NCBI GenBank assembly: GCA_015484715.1
Contig: WFUY01000576.1
Location: 1-6,413, forward strand
Direction of reading: 5' to 3'
Length of the DNA stretch: 6,413 bases
Source: Thermoflexales bacterium
Lineage (GTDB): Bacteria; Chloroflexota; Anaerolineae; S140-20
This document shows, one piece after another, positions 1-5,861 of this stretch. Every line of letters begins with the position of its first letter. Position 1 is the first letter of the stretch. Both the position numbers and the translations under genes were made by a program. Below the pieces are notes generated by a model, which ran no database searches, was not told where the DNA came from, and saw only the letters and a program-made list of their open reading frames with translations.

Positions 1-1255
1 CGCCGATGTCGTAGACGGTGATCGTTAACTGGTGGGGGGCTGCCTCGGTCGGGCTGTTGCCGTAGGCCGTGGTATCCCACGGGAAATCCCAGGGTTCGGC
101 CTTGGCCGTGTAGACCAACTCCCCGTCCACCCGGTACTCGACCCGGTCAATGGGGCGCTGGGCCCGGCGGATCGCCACCCGGACGGTGACGGAGCCGACC
201 AGGACCTGTCCTTCTTGGAGGTTCTCGACGACCACCTCCGGCGGCAGGGGCGGGACCTCGTACCGAGCGGTATCCTCGGCCACACGTCCCTCCCGGCTCA
301 CCGCGACCCGCACCTCCGGGGTCCCTTCGTACTGCTTGGTCGAGTAGCGCAGCGCGTACCCCTGCCGCTGTGAGACGAGGAGGTCCAAAAAGGCATCCAG
401 CGCCTCCTGAGCCCCTTTCCGCCCCGGCCGGTACCACATATACCGACCGCCGGTTTCGTCGGCCAGGCGGCGCAAGAAGGCGGAACGGGGCTGGTCTGGG
501 GCCAGGTTGTTCCCCAGCCCCACGGTATAGATGACCAGGTGGGCGTCCACTGCCTCTTGGATGACCCGATCCACGTCAACGCCGCTGACCAGGTCGGTGC
601 CGTCGGAGAAGACAAGGAGGATCCGTCGGCGCACCCCCTCCCGTCCTGCAGCGTCCTCAATGGCCTGGCGTACCAGGTCGAAGAGGGCTGTGTTCTGGTT
701 GCCGGCCGTGTCCACCTTGTTCAGCCCCTCGTTGATGGCCAGGTTGTGGTCGTAGGTGAAATCCACCAGCCGGACAGGAAGGCCACCGCTGAAGGCGAAG
801 ACGGCCACCTCATCGTCCAGGATGAGGCGCTGGAAGTCAGGGGAGATCAGTCGCCGGGCTGCCTCCCGGGCGTGGTCCACCCGACGGGCACCCCCTTCCC
901 GGCGGGCGAAGCTGCCGCTGGAGTCAATCACCACGCCGATGAGCAGCGGGTGCTCGGTGGACTCCAACGTGAAGTCCGAGACCTGGACGTCGTTTTCGTA
1001 GAGGGTGACCTCGTCCGGCTGCAGATCGGTGATGGGCTGGCCGTCCACATCGTTGACGGCCAGGTAGAGGGTCACCGTGGGATAGCCGGAGGCGTCCACG
1101 GTGGTGATGGCCACCCGTCCCACACCGGCGGCCAGGGCGCCGGCCACCAGGAGCAGGCTCAACCCCACTGCAACTCCCCATGCCCACAGCCCCTTTCTCC
1201 GATACGGGGACCGTCGAGATTGCGAACTGCCGCGAAGAAGCTTTGCACGTGCCAT
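1..1255 (-). CDS. Exported VWA-domain protein with C-terminal Ig-like domain (3' end cut by window edge)
   Basis: The frame is open from the ATG at 1255 to the left edge (418 codons plus one base), so the C-terminus is missing. A basic N-terminus is followed by a hydrophobic segment at residues 22-43, either a signal peptide or a membrane anchor. Residues 48-100 form a beta-rich lead-in ('VTLYEND') like that of VWFA-related proteins. The VWA domain spans about 103-295 and has a complete MIDAS: DSSGS at 111-115, T189 in 'QNTALFDL', and D218 in 'FSDGTD'. It should therefore bind a divalent metal and possibly a protein ligand. From about 336 an Ig-like domain follows ('RVEYRVDGELV', then 'FPWDTTAYG'), cut at 'YDIG'. 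The start is supported by the purine-rich GGAGAAGGGGAAAGGA just upstream and an in-frame TGA further upstream. It lies 75 nt after the propeller gene and is probably co-transcribed. Batf/TerY-like or adhesin roles are all possible; the ligand is unknown. No cysteine is visible. Confidence 0.9.
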   Translation of the reverse strand, partial: MARAKLLRGSSQSRRSPYRRKGLWAWGVAVGLSLLLVAGALAAGVGRVAITTVDASGYPTVTLYLAVNDVDGQPITDLQPDEVTLYENDVQVSDFTLESTEHPLLIGVVIDSSGSFARREGGARRVDHAREAARRLISPDFQRLILDDEVAVFAFSGGLPVRLVDFTYDHNLAINEGLNKVDTAGNQNTALFDLVRQAIEDAAGREGVRRRILLVFSDGTDLVSGVDVDRVIQEAVDAHLVIYTVGLGNNLAPDQPRSAFLRRLADETGGRYMWYRPGRKGAQEALDAFLDLLVSQRQGYALRYSTKQYEGTPEVRVAVSREGRVAEDTARYEVPPLPPEVVVENLQEGQVLVGSVTVRVAIRRAQRPIDRVEYRVDGELVYTAKAEPWDFPWDTTAYGNSPTEAAPHQLTITVYDIG

Positions 1256-1330
1256 AGTCCTTTCCCCTTCTCCACTTAACTCTAAACTTCAGACCCACCT
1301 GATAGAGCGTCCGCGGTGCCCCACGTCCAC

Positions 1331-3028
1331 TCAGGGCAGCAGGGGGCGATACCAGACCCCGTCGTTGCTTCCGACGACCACCAACCCTCCGTGGATGGTG
1401 ATCTCGCGTGTCTCCGCCGTAGTAAGCCCTTCGTTGTGAGGGGAGCAGGTTGTCGCCCTCCCCGAGCCATCTATCCGGCATCGGTAGACGCCTGCCCCAT
1501 ACGCACTCACGTAGAGGTAGCCATAGGTGTCGTCGTAGGCCAGCCCGTAGATGGTCTTGGCAGGGATGGCGTCCACCCGCTTCCAGAACCCGGCCTGCGA
1601 ATAGTAAAGTCCCTTCTCCTGTCCCAGGCCGGCGTAGAGGGTTGTCTTGACCAGAAGGATGCTCCATACTTGGGCATCGTCGCACCCGTCTTTCAGGACG
1701 GTGGGATCTCCCCAGGAAGCCCCTTCATTCTCGGAGAGATAGAGGGTGCAATTGCGGGCTCCGGCGTACAACTTCTTCCCTACGGCGTACAGAGAGCGGA
1801 TGCGCTTGTCATCAATGCCGTTGTTCACCTGCGTCCAGACGAAGTTGCCCAATGCCGTCTTGTAAACCCCCTGGCTGCTTGTGCCCGCGTAGAGGGTGGT
1901 GCCGGTCAACACCAGGTCGTAGAGGTAGAGCTCCCCCAGGCCGTTGTTGATGGGTGTCGCTGCCCCCCCTTGGATGCGATACACCCCCGGCCCCCACACC
2001 GCGACGAAGGCCTCGTCGCAATTCGAGGGGTTGGCCACCACCAGGTAGGCGGAGGGTTTTAGGTCGGCTACCTTCTCCCAAGTCTCCGCGCCATCGGTAG
2101 ACTTCCACACCCCGTCGTTGACCAAGGTCCCGGCGTACCAGGTCTTCTCCCCGCACCCGGAGGGAGTGTGGAACACCTTGCCTGCGGTGTTTGCACCCTG
2201 CCGCCACGGTAGCGGATAGTTGCGCACTACGGCGGGCAGGTAGACCCGGACCGGTTGGACCGTGACGGTGATCGTTGGGCCGGGAAGAGGGCTTTGATTC
2301 CCCTCCCCATCGGTGGCCTGCAGGGTGAAGGTGTAGGTGAGGTTCCCCGTGGGCGTGAAGAAGAAGGTCCCGGAGAGGCCCGTCTGTGCCGGCCCGGCTT
2401 CCTGCCAGTTCGTGCCCGTCAGGACGTAAAGGCGCACGCGCCGGATGCCGCTGCCGTCCTGGGCGTTCCACCGAAGGGGAATGGGGACCAGCCCGGCCCA
2501 CCTCTCCGGCCCGGTGATCGCCACCGTCGGCATCACCCGGTCCACCCAGACGGTCATCGGTGTGGAAGTCCCGATCTGCCCGTAGCCGTTGCGGGCCCGG
2601 GCGATGAGCATGTGGGCGACGCGGTCCTCCGTCGGCAGCGTCCAACTGTAGACGTACAGACCGGCCACGACCCCCGAAAGGGCCTCGTGGTAGGTCACCC
2701 CTCCGTCCACCGTGACCGAGACCACGTCCAGCAGGGCAGAGCCAGTACAGGACGTACCGCAGGAATAGGCCACCTGGACCGGGTAGACGGCTTGGGCACT
2801 GGACGTCAGCACCTCATTAGCCGCAGGCATCGTGATGGTCACGACCGGCGTGTAGGGACCGCTCTGAGCGAGGTGGACGGCCGGGAGCCGAACCGAAGAG
2901 CCGGTCGGAACGGCCGCGTGGACCGATGATCGCTCCAGGCCGGCCAGCGTCAGGAGACCGGCCAGCAGGAGAAGCGCCAGGACCGACCCAAGAGGGAGGA
3001 AAGCCCAACGACGAAGACCCGTGCTCAT
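1331..3028 (-). CDS. Secreted protein with two Ig-like domains and a seven-repeat Asp-box beta-propeller
   Basis: This 565-residue protein appears exported. It has a basic N-terminus, a hydrophobic core at 9-29, and a plausible signal peptidase site after 'SVHA' (about residue 38). Residues 62-162 and 168-258 look like two Ig-like/fibronectin-like domains ('WTLPTEDRVAHMLIARARNG', 'YTFTLQATDGEGN'). A linker 'VYLPAVVRNY' (262-271) follows. Residues 297-565 carry seven repeats of the form (L/W)YAGT..GVYxS...W.xV, starting near 297, 340, 378, 419, 463, 504 and 549. The first ('STDGAETW') and fourth ('SENEGASW') contain Asp-box-like motifs, as in BNR/sialidase/sortilin propellers. No glycosidase catalytic set was recognised, so binding or scaffolding is likelier than hydrolysis. 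Eight cysteines are present. The ATG has a near-perfect Shine-Dalgarno (AGGAGGT, 4 nt away). The partner or ligand is unknown. It sits 160 nt after the phosphatase and 75 nt before the VWA gene. Confidence 0.92.
   Translation of the reverse strand: MSTGLRRWAFLPLGSVLALLLLAGLLTLAGLERSSVHAAVPTGSSVRLPAVHLAQSGPYTPVVTITMPAANEVLTSSAQAVYPVQVAYSCGTSCTGSALLDVVSVTVDGGVTYHEALSGVVAGLYVYSWTLPTEDRVAHMLIARARNGYGQIGTSTPMTVWVDRVMPTVAITGPERWAGLVPIPLRWNAQDGSGIRRVRLYVLTGTNWQEAGPAQTGLSGTFFFTPTGNLTYTFTLQATDGEGNQSPLPGPTITVTVQPVRVYLPAVVRNYPLPWRQGANTAGKVFHTPSGCGEKTWYAGTLVNDGVWKSTDGAETWEKVADLKPSAYLVVANPSNCDEAFVAVWGPGVYRIQGGAATPINNGLGELYLYDLVLTGTTLYAGTSSQGVYKTALGNFVWTQVNNGIDDKRIRSLYAVGKKLYAGARNCTLYLSENEGASWGDPTVLKDGCDDAQVWSILLVKTTLYAGLGQEKGLYYSQAGFWKRVDAIPAKTIYGLAYDDTYGYLYVSAYGAGVYRCRIDGSGRATTCSPHNEGLTTAETREITIHGGLVVVGSNDGVWYRPLLP
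1334..2140 (-). repeat. Seven tandem beta-propeller blade repeats (protein level)
   Basis: Each unit is about 38-45 residues and contains a strand pair such as 'TWYAGTLVNDGVWKS', 'TLYAGTSSQGVYKT', 'KLYAGARNCTLYLS', 'TLYAGLGQEKGLYYS', 'YLYVSAYGAGVYR' and 'LVVVGSNDGVWYR'. The second unit ('AFVAVWGPGVYRI') is the most degenerate. Seven units match a closed seven-bladed propeller. The last unit ends at the stop codon, so ring closure would use the strands just before residue 297. At DNA level only short stretches such as GTAGAGGGT recur, so the repeats are old and diverged. Confidence 0.75.
2216..2245 (-). other. YLPxVxRN-type motif between the Ig-like and propeller domains
   Basis: Residues 262-271 read 'VYLPAVVRNY' and sit exactly at the junction between the second Ig-like domain and the propeller. 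I recall closely similar segments (YLPLVLRN or YLPLVxKN) in many exported Chloroflexota proteins, near domain boundaries. Its function is not known to me. It is used here mainly as a lineage hint. Confidence 0.5.
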
Positions 3029-3032
3029 CTTG

Positions 3033-3039
3033 ACCTCCT
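3033..3039 (-). promoter_or_regulatory. Strong ribosome binding site of the propeller gene
   Basis: The minus strand reads AGGAGGT, then CAAG, then ATG: a full match to the anti-Shine-Dalgarno core with normal spacing. It fixes the start at 3028. It is stronger than the sites in the upstream coupled genes, which fits independent, efficient initiation of this secreted protein after the 160-nt gap. Confidence 0.85.
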
Positions 3040-3188
3040 ACATACGTGACTCTCGAACCCTCGGTTTCTGATGATGCCCCATAGCTCGGGAGCGGGGAGC
3101 GTGAGCGACTCGTCAGATTGCCCCCCATACGCCCGGGCCGCTCCGTGGGGACCCTGTCCGGCAGGCCGCCTCGGCAATCCCCCGGCCG

Positions 3189-4361
3189 CTATCGGTCCGG
3201 CCCTGCCCGGCTCCGGCCGGAGAGCCGCACGCGCAGGGCAGCGGCCAACCGTTCGAGCCGGCGCCTTTGCATCGGATCGGCCTGCCGATAGGCCCGCTCC
3301 AGGTCGGCCTGCAGTTGGGCGGGGGGCCAGCGTTCCCGAACGTAGGTCCTCACGTCCAAGCCGGGATCGGCGGCGTAAGCCCGGGCCAACAGGTCCAAGT
3401 AGAGCACCCGATAGTCGGGGTGAAGGTCCGCCGGCGCCGCATCGGTCCACCGCACCGGGAAGAGCCACCATCCCAGCACCCACCAGCCGATGAGCAGGCC
3501 GGTCAGCAGCCCGACGGCGAGGAGGAGCGCCGGACGAGGGCTCCTCGGCCGGACCTTCTCCCCCCGGTGTTCCTCCGGGGGCCGGGTCTCCACCACCAGG
3601 GCAGTGGCATCGTCGGCCCCCTGCAGGACCTCAACCTGCTCGATCAACGCGCCGACCACCTGTTCGGCCGTCCCTTTTCGGAGGGTTCGCCGGAGCTTGC
3701 CCTCATCCACCAATTCCCACACCCCGTCGGTGCACAGCAACAGCCGATCCCCCGGTAGGAAGACGTAGGGTTGAACCTCCGGCTCCAACGTGGGCCGATT
3801 CCCCAACGCCCGGGTGATCAGGTGGCGTTGGGGGTGAACTGCTGCCTCCTGGGGGGTCAAGACTCCTTCGGCAACCCGTTCTGCCACCCAAGTGTGGTCG
3901 GTGGTCAACCGGTGCAGGCGTCCCTGGCGCAACAGGTAAGCTCGGCTGTCGCCCGCGTGGGCGATGACCAACTCCTGCCCTCGGACGACGGCGGCCACGA
4001 CCGTCGCGGCCATCCCCTGCCGATCCGACCCCTGGGCTTGGCGGTAGACGGCCTCGTTGGCGGCCTGGAGGGCCCGACGCAGGGCCACCGAGACCTCTTC
4101 CGAGGAATCCCGGTAGTAGGCCCGGGCGATCTCCTCAACCGCCATCCGGCTGGCGATTTCCCCGGCTGCGTGCCCGCCCACGCCGTCGGCCACGATGTAG
4201 AGGGTGCCCTTCTCCAGCTTCTGGTGGGGAGTGGGCGTCTCCCCATCGGGCATCCACCAAGCGTCCTCGTTGCGGACGTGGTCGGAACCGGTTCGTGAGG
4301 CCACGGCCGCCACCAGCGCATCGGCCGGGAACTGGGGCGACGGGCGCGTCTCCCGTGTCAT
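3189..4361 (-). CDS. Transmembrane PP2C-family Ser/Thr protein phosphatase with extracytoplasmic tail
   Basis: It dephosphorylates phospho-Ser/Thr proteins, using two metal ions bound by conserved aspartates. The catalytic domain covers about residues 17-258 of 390. Motifs in order: 'VRNEDAWW' (29-36), 'VADGVGGHAAGE' (57-68, with D59 and G60), 'HAGDSRAYLL' (135-144), 'TTDHTWV' (153-159), 'LLLCTDGVWELV' (207-218, with D212) and 'GADDATALVV' (248-257, with D250). The metal-binding set looks complete, so activity is expected. A charged linker leads to one membrane helix at 277-303, and an 87-residue tail is predicted outside. The tail begins 'DLHPDYRVLYLDLLARAYA' and ends in a basic helix. Many bacterial PP2Cs (PrpC/PstP type) act against a neighbouring kinase, and the upstream gene here is exactly that. 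The start lies 3 nt after the kinase stop; its Shine-Dalgarno lies inside the end of the kinase gene. Confidence is high for family and low for the tail's function. Confidence 0.96.
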   Translation of the reverse strand: MTRETRPSPQFPADALVAAVASRTGSDHVRNEDAWWMPDGETPTPHQKLEKGTLYIVADGVGGHAAGEIASRMAVEEIARAYYRDSSEEVSVALRRALQAANEAVYRQAQGSDRQGMAATVVAAVVRGQELVIAHAGDSRAYLLRQGRLHRLTTDHTWVAERVAEGVLTPQEAAVHPQRHLITRALGNRPTLEPEVQPYVFLPGDRLLLCTDGVWELVDEGKLRRTLRKGTAEQVVGALIEQVEVLQGADDATALVVETRPPEEHRGEKVRPRSPRPALLLAVGLLTGLLIGWWVLGWWLFPVRWTDAAPADLHPDYRVLYLDLLARAYAADPGLDVRTYVRERWPPAQLQADLERAYRQADPMQRRRLERLAAALRVRLSGRSRAGPDR

Positions 4362-4364
4362 CGG

Positions 4365-5861
4365 CTACCCTTCACCTCCCCCCGGCGAGGAAGGGGAGGA
4401 CGGAGAGGCGGCCTCCGGTTTGGGTTCGACCACCGCCCGGATGTGATCCTCCCCCGTCTCCAGGACCCGCAGGCGTACCGGCTGACGGTCCCACGACAGG
4501 CGCAGCCCCTCGTTGACCCCGTTCGTGATCAGGTCGCCGATCAGGTAAGGGACCACGCCGTTGATCCGTTCCACCCGCAGGAAAGGGGCCCCGTCCTGAA
4601 CCCCGATCCGCACCACGCCTTCCAGAGGGCGCCCATATACCTGTCCTCGGAAAACGATCCGGTCGGGAGCCACCAGATCAATCTGGGGATCGGTCAGGAT
4701 CCCTTGGGTGTAAGGGGCGATCATCTCGGCAAGGCGCTGTTGCAGGAAAGACTCCGAAGTTGTCACCTCGGTAGGCCGGGGCTGGGGTTGCCAGCCCCAA
4801 TCCTGGGCGGCCAAGATCCGTCGGGCTACCTGTCCTGTGGCGTAGGCCCCGCCGACGAGCAAAGCCGTCGCCACCAACACCAAGATGAGTCCCAAGACCA
4901 TCGCCCTGACCAGAAGCCACTGGCTCACCCGCCATAAAGCCCCTCCCACCTGCCGGGTGAACGCGATCGCGCCGGAGGCCGGGGGCAGGGCTGCCTGGGC
5001 CTCTCCCGTCCTCACTCCCGAGGGCGGCGTGATGGCCCTAGGCCGGGCCGACGCGCCACCGGTCTCCTCCAAGGTCTCCTCCAGTGCCCGAGCCATCTCC
5101 CCGGCCGACGGGTAGCGCTGGTCTGGATCGGAGGTCAGGCTCTTCAGCACGATCTGCTCCAGGGGGCGGGGCACCTCCGCCCGGAGCCGGCGGGGGGGCG
5201 TCACCGCTCCCCCCTCCCGGAGCGGGGGACGGCCCGTCAGCATCTCGTAGAGAATCCCCCCCAGGCCGTATAGGTCGGTGGCCGGGCTGGCCGGTGCACC
5301 CTGGAGTTGTTCCGGTGCCCGGTACACCTCCACGTCGGCGTCCAGGTCGGTCATCTGCCCGGAGCGTAGCAGGTCCCACAGGCCGAAGTCGGTCAGCAGG
5401 GGCCAGCCCCGGCTGGTGAGGAGCACGTTGTTGGGCCGGACATCTCCGTGGACCAGGCCCTGACCGTGGGCGTGGTCCAACGCCCGGGCCACCTCGGCCG
5501 CGATGCGCACGGCCTCCTCCAACGGCCACGGGGCCCCAAGCTGCTGATCCAAGGTGGCTCCCCCGATAAAGGGATAGATCAGGTAGAAAAGCCCCCGTTC
5601 GGGGTCCACCCCGTGGTCGTAGAGCTTCAGGACGTTGGGGTGGTTGAGCCCGGTCAGCGCCTGGGCCAGGTTCTCAAAGCGCTGCCGGAAGGTGCTGTCG
5701 TCTCCCGGCTCCGCCGTGAGGACCTTGGCCACGACCGGCTGCTCGTTTACGCCGTCGTAGGCTTCGTAGACAGCGCTGAGCCGTCCTCGACCGATCTCGG
5801 CCCGAACTTCGTACCTACCCAGAGTGGTCCCGACCAGTGCTCCCGGTTCCATCGCCGTCAT
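4365..5861 (-). CDS. Transmembrane Ser/Thr protein kinase (PknB-like fold) with unusual extracytoplasmic domain
   Basis: This 498-residue protein transfers phosphate from ATP to Ser/Thr residues. The kinase domain is about 17-262. It shows a glycine-loop 'IGRGRLSAV' (23-31), lysine K46 in 'VVAKVL', catalytic loop 'HGDVRPNNVLL' (138-148; catalytic D140, N145), 'DFG' (158-160), 'APEQ' (182-185), D196 in 'DLYGLG', and R249. Two departures stand out: HRD is HGD, and the usual Gly-Thr before 'xYxAPE' is absent ('DVEVYRAPE'). A Pro/Ala/Gly-rich linker leads to one membrane helix at about 318-340. Residues 360-480 form an extracytoplasmic domain without PASTA repeats, rich in alternating beta pattern ('IDLVAPDRIVFRGQVYG'). 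It somewhat resembles LmeA/DUF2993-type lipid-binding domains, a tentative match. The tail is Ser/Pro/Gly-rich. The ATG at 5861 overlaps the FHA stop (ATGA); a second ATG at 5852 is an alternative start. It has no cysteines. Confidence 0.95.
   Translation of the reverse strand: MTAMEPGALVGTTLGRYEVRAEIGRGRLSAVYEAYDGVNEQPVVAKVLTAEPGDDSTFRQRFENLAQALTGLNHPNVLKLYDHGVDPERGLFYLIYPFIGGATLDQQLGAPWPLEEAVRIAAEVARALDHAHGQGLVHGDVRPNNVLLTSRGWPLLTDFGLWDLLRSGQMTDLDADVEVYRAPEQLQGAPASPATDLYGLGGILYEMLTGRPPLREGGAVTPPRRLRAEVPRPLEQIVLKSLTSDPDQRYPSAGEMARALEETLEETGGASARPRAITPPSGVRTGEAQAALPPASGAIAFTRQVGGALWRVSQWLLVRAMVLGLILVLVATALLVGGAYATGQVARRILAAQDWGWQPQPRPTEVTTSESFLQQRLAEMIAPYTQGILTDPQIDLVAPDRIVFRGQVYGRPLEGVVRIGVQDGAPFLRVERINGVVPYLIGDLITNGVNEGLRLSWDRQPVRLRVLETGEDHIRAVVEPKPEAASPSSPSSPGGGEG
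4372..4379 (-). promoter_or_regulatory. Ribosome binding site of the phosphatase gene, embedded in the kinase 3' end
   Basis: The minus strand reads GGAGGTGA, followed by AGGG, the kinase stop TAG, three bases, and then the phosphatase ATG. The GGAGGT core is slightly far from the ATG (about 11-12 nt), while the overlapping GAAGGG is nearer. The same bases encode the Gly-Gly-Glu-Gly end of the kinase, so the glycine tail and the initiation signal share sequence. This arrangement favours coupled translation and a fixed kinase-to-phosphatase ratio. Confidence 0.7.
4422..4784 (-). other. Predicted extracytoplasmic domain of the kinase, family uncertain
   Basis: Residues 360-480 follow the membrane helix. 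They begin with an amphipathic helix ('SESFLQQRLAEMIAPYTQGI'), followed by a run of beta-strand-like segments ('RIVFRGQVYGRPLEGVVRIG', 'APFLRVERINGVV'), a helix ('YLIGDLITNGVNEGLRL') and a last strand pair. The pattern of a short helix, then strands carrying 'D.I.f.G.v.g', resembles the DUF2993/LmeA lipid-binding fold as I remember it. No PASTA, NHL or TPR signature is visible. The assignment rests on pattern only. Confidence 0.35.
5858..5861 (-). other. ATGA stop-start overlap between the FHA and kinase genes
   Basis: On the minus strand the kinase ATG (5861-5859) overlaps the FHA gene's TGA (5860-5858). The sequence before this ATG (AAGCTGGG) is a poor ribosome site, so initiation probably relies on ribosomes finishing the FHA gene. 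This ties the amounts of the two proteins together. Confidence 0.8.

Noticed and set aside
1256..1330. TAGAGT on the minus strand upstream of the VWA gene as a possible -10 box.
   Set aside because: It matches only four of six consensus bases, and no TTGACA-like -35 lies at the right distance.
924..1685. A 253-residue minus-strand frame spanning the propeller end and VWA start.
   Set aside because: It overlaps two well-supported genes in another frame and reads as Arg/Gly-rich sequence without recognisable domains.
539..2062. Long open frames on the plus strand (539-1279 and 1316-2062).
   Set aside because: They lie opposite the VWA and propeller genes, show no domain motifs and have low-complexity composition, as expected for shadows in GC-rich DNA.
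3041..3060. GGGTTCGAGAGTC on the minus strand looks like a tRNA T-loop.
   Set aside because: The flanks do not pair into a T-stem, and no acceptor stem, D-arm or anticodon arm is present around it.
3079..3099. Nested hairpin on the minus strand, CCCC-GCTC-CC-GAGC-TAT-GGGG.
   Set aside because: The inner loop is only two bases and no T-tract follows. In GC-rich DNA such pairings are common.
2817..3128. Minus-strand frame starting MGGNLTSRS in the gap before the propeller gene, considered as a small leader gene.
   Set aside because: Most of it overlaps the propeller signal peptide region out of frame. It has no ribosome site, and its product is Ser/Arg/Gly-rich without motif.
3116..3179. Inverted repeat GATTGCC / GGCAATC (3116-3122 and 3173-3179) with small GC hairpins inside, in the gap before the propeller gene; considered as a riboswitch or terminator.
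   Set aside because: A 7-bp inverted repeat is expected about once by chance in 160 nt. There is no T-run for a terminator, and no known riboswitch core was recognised.
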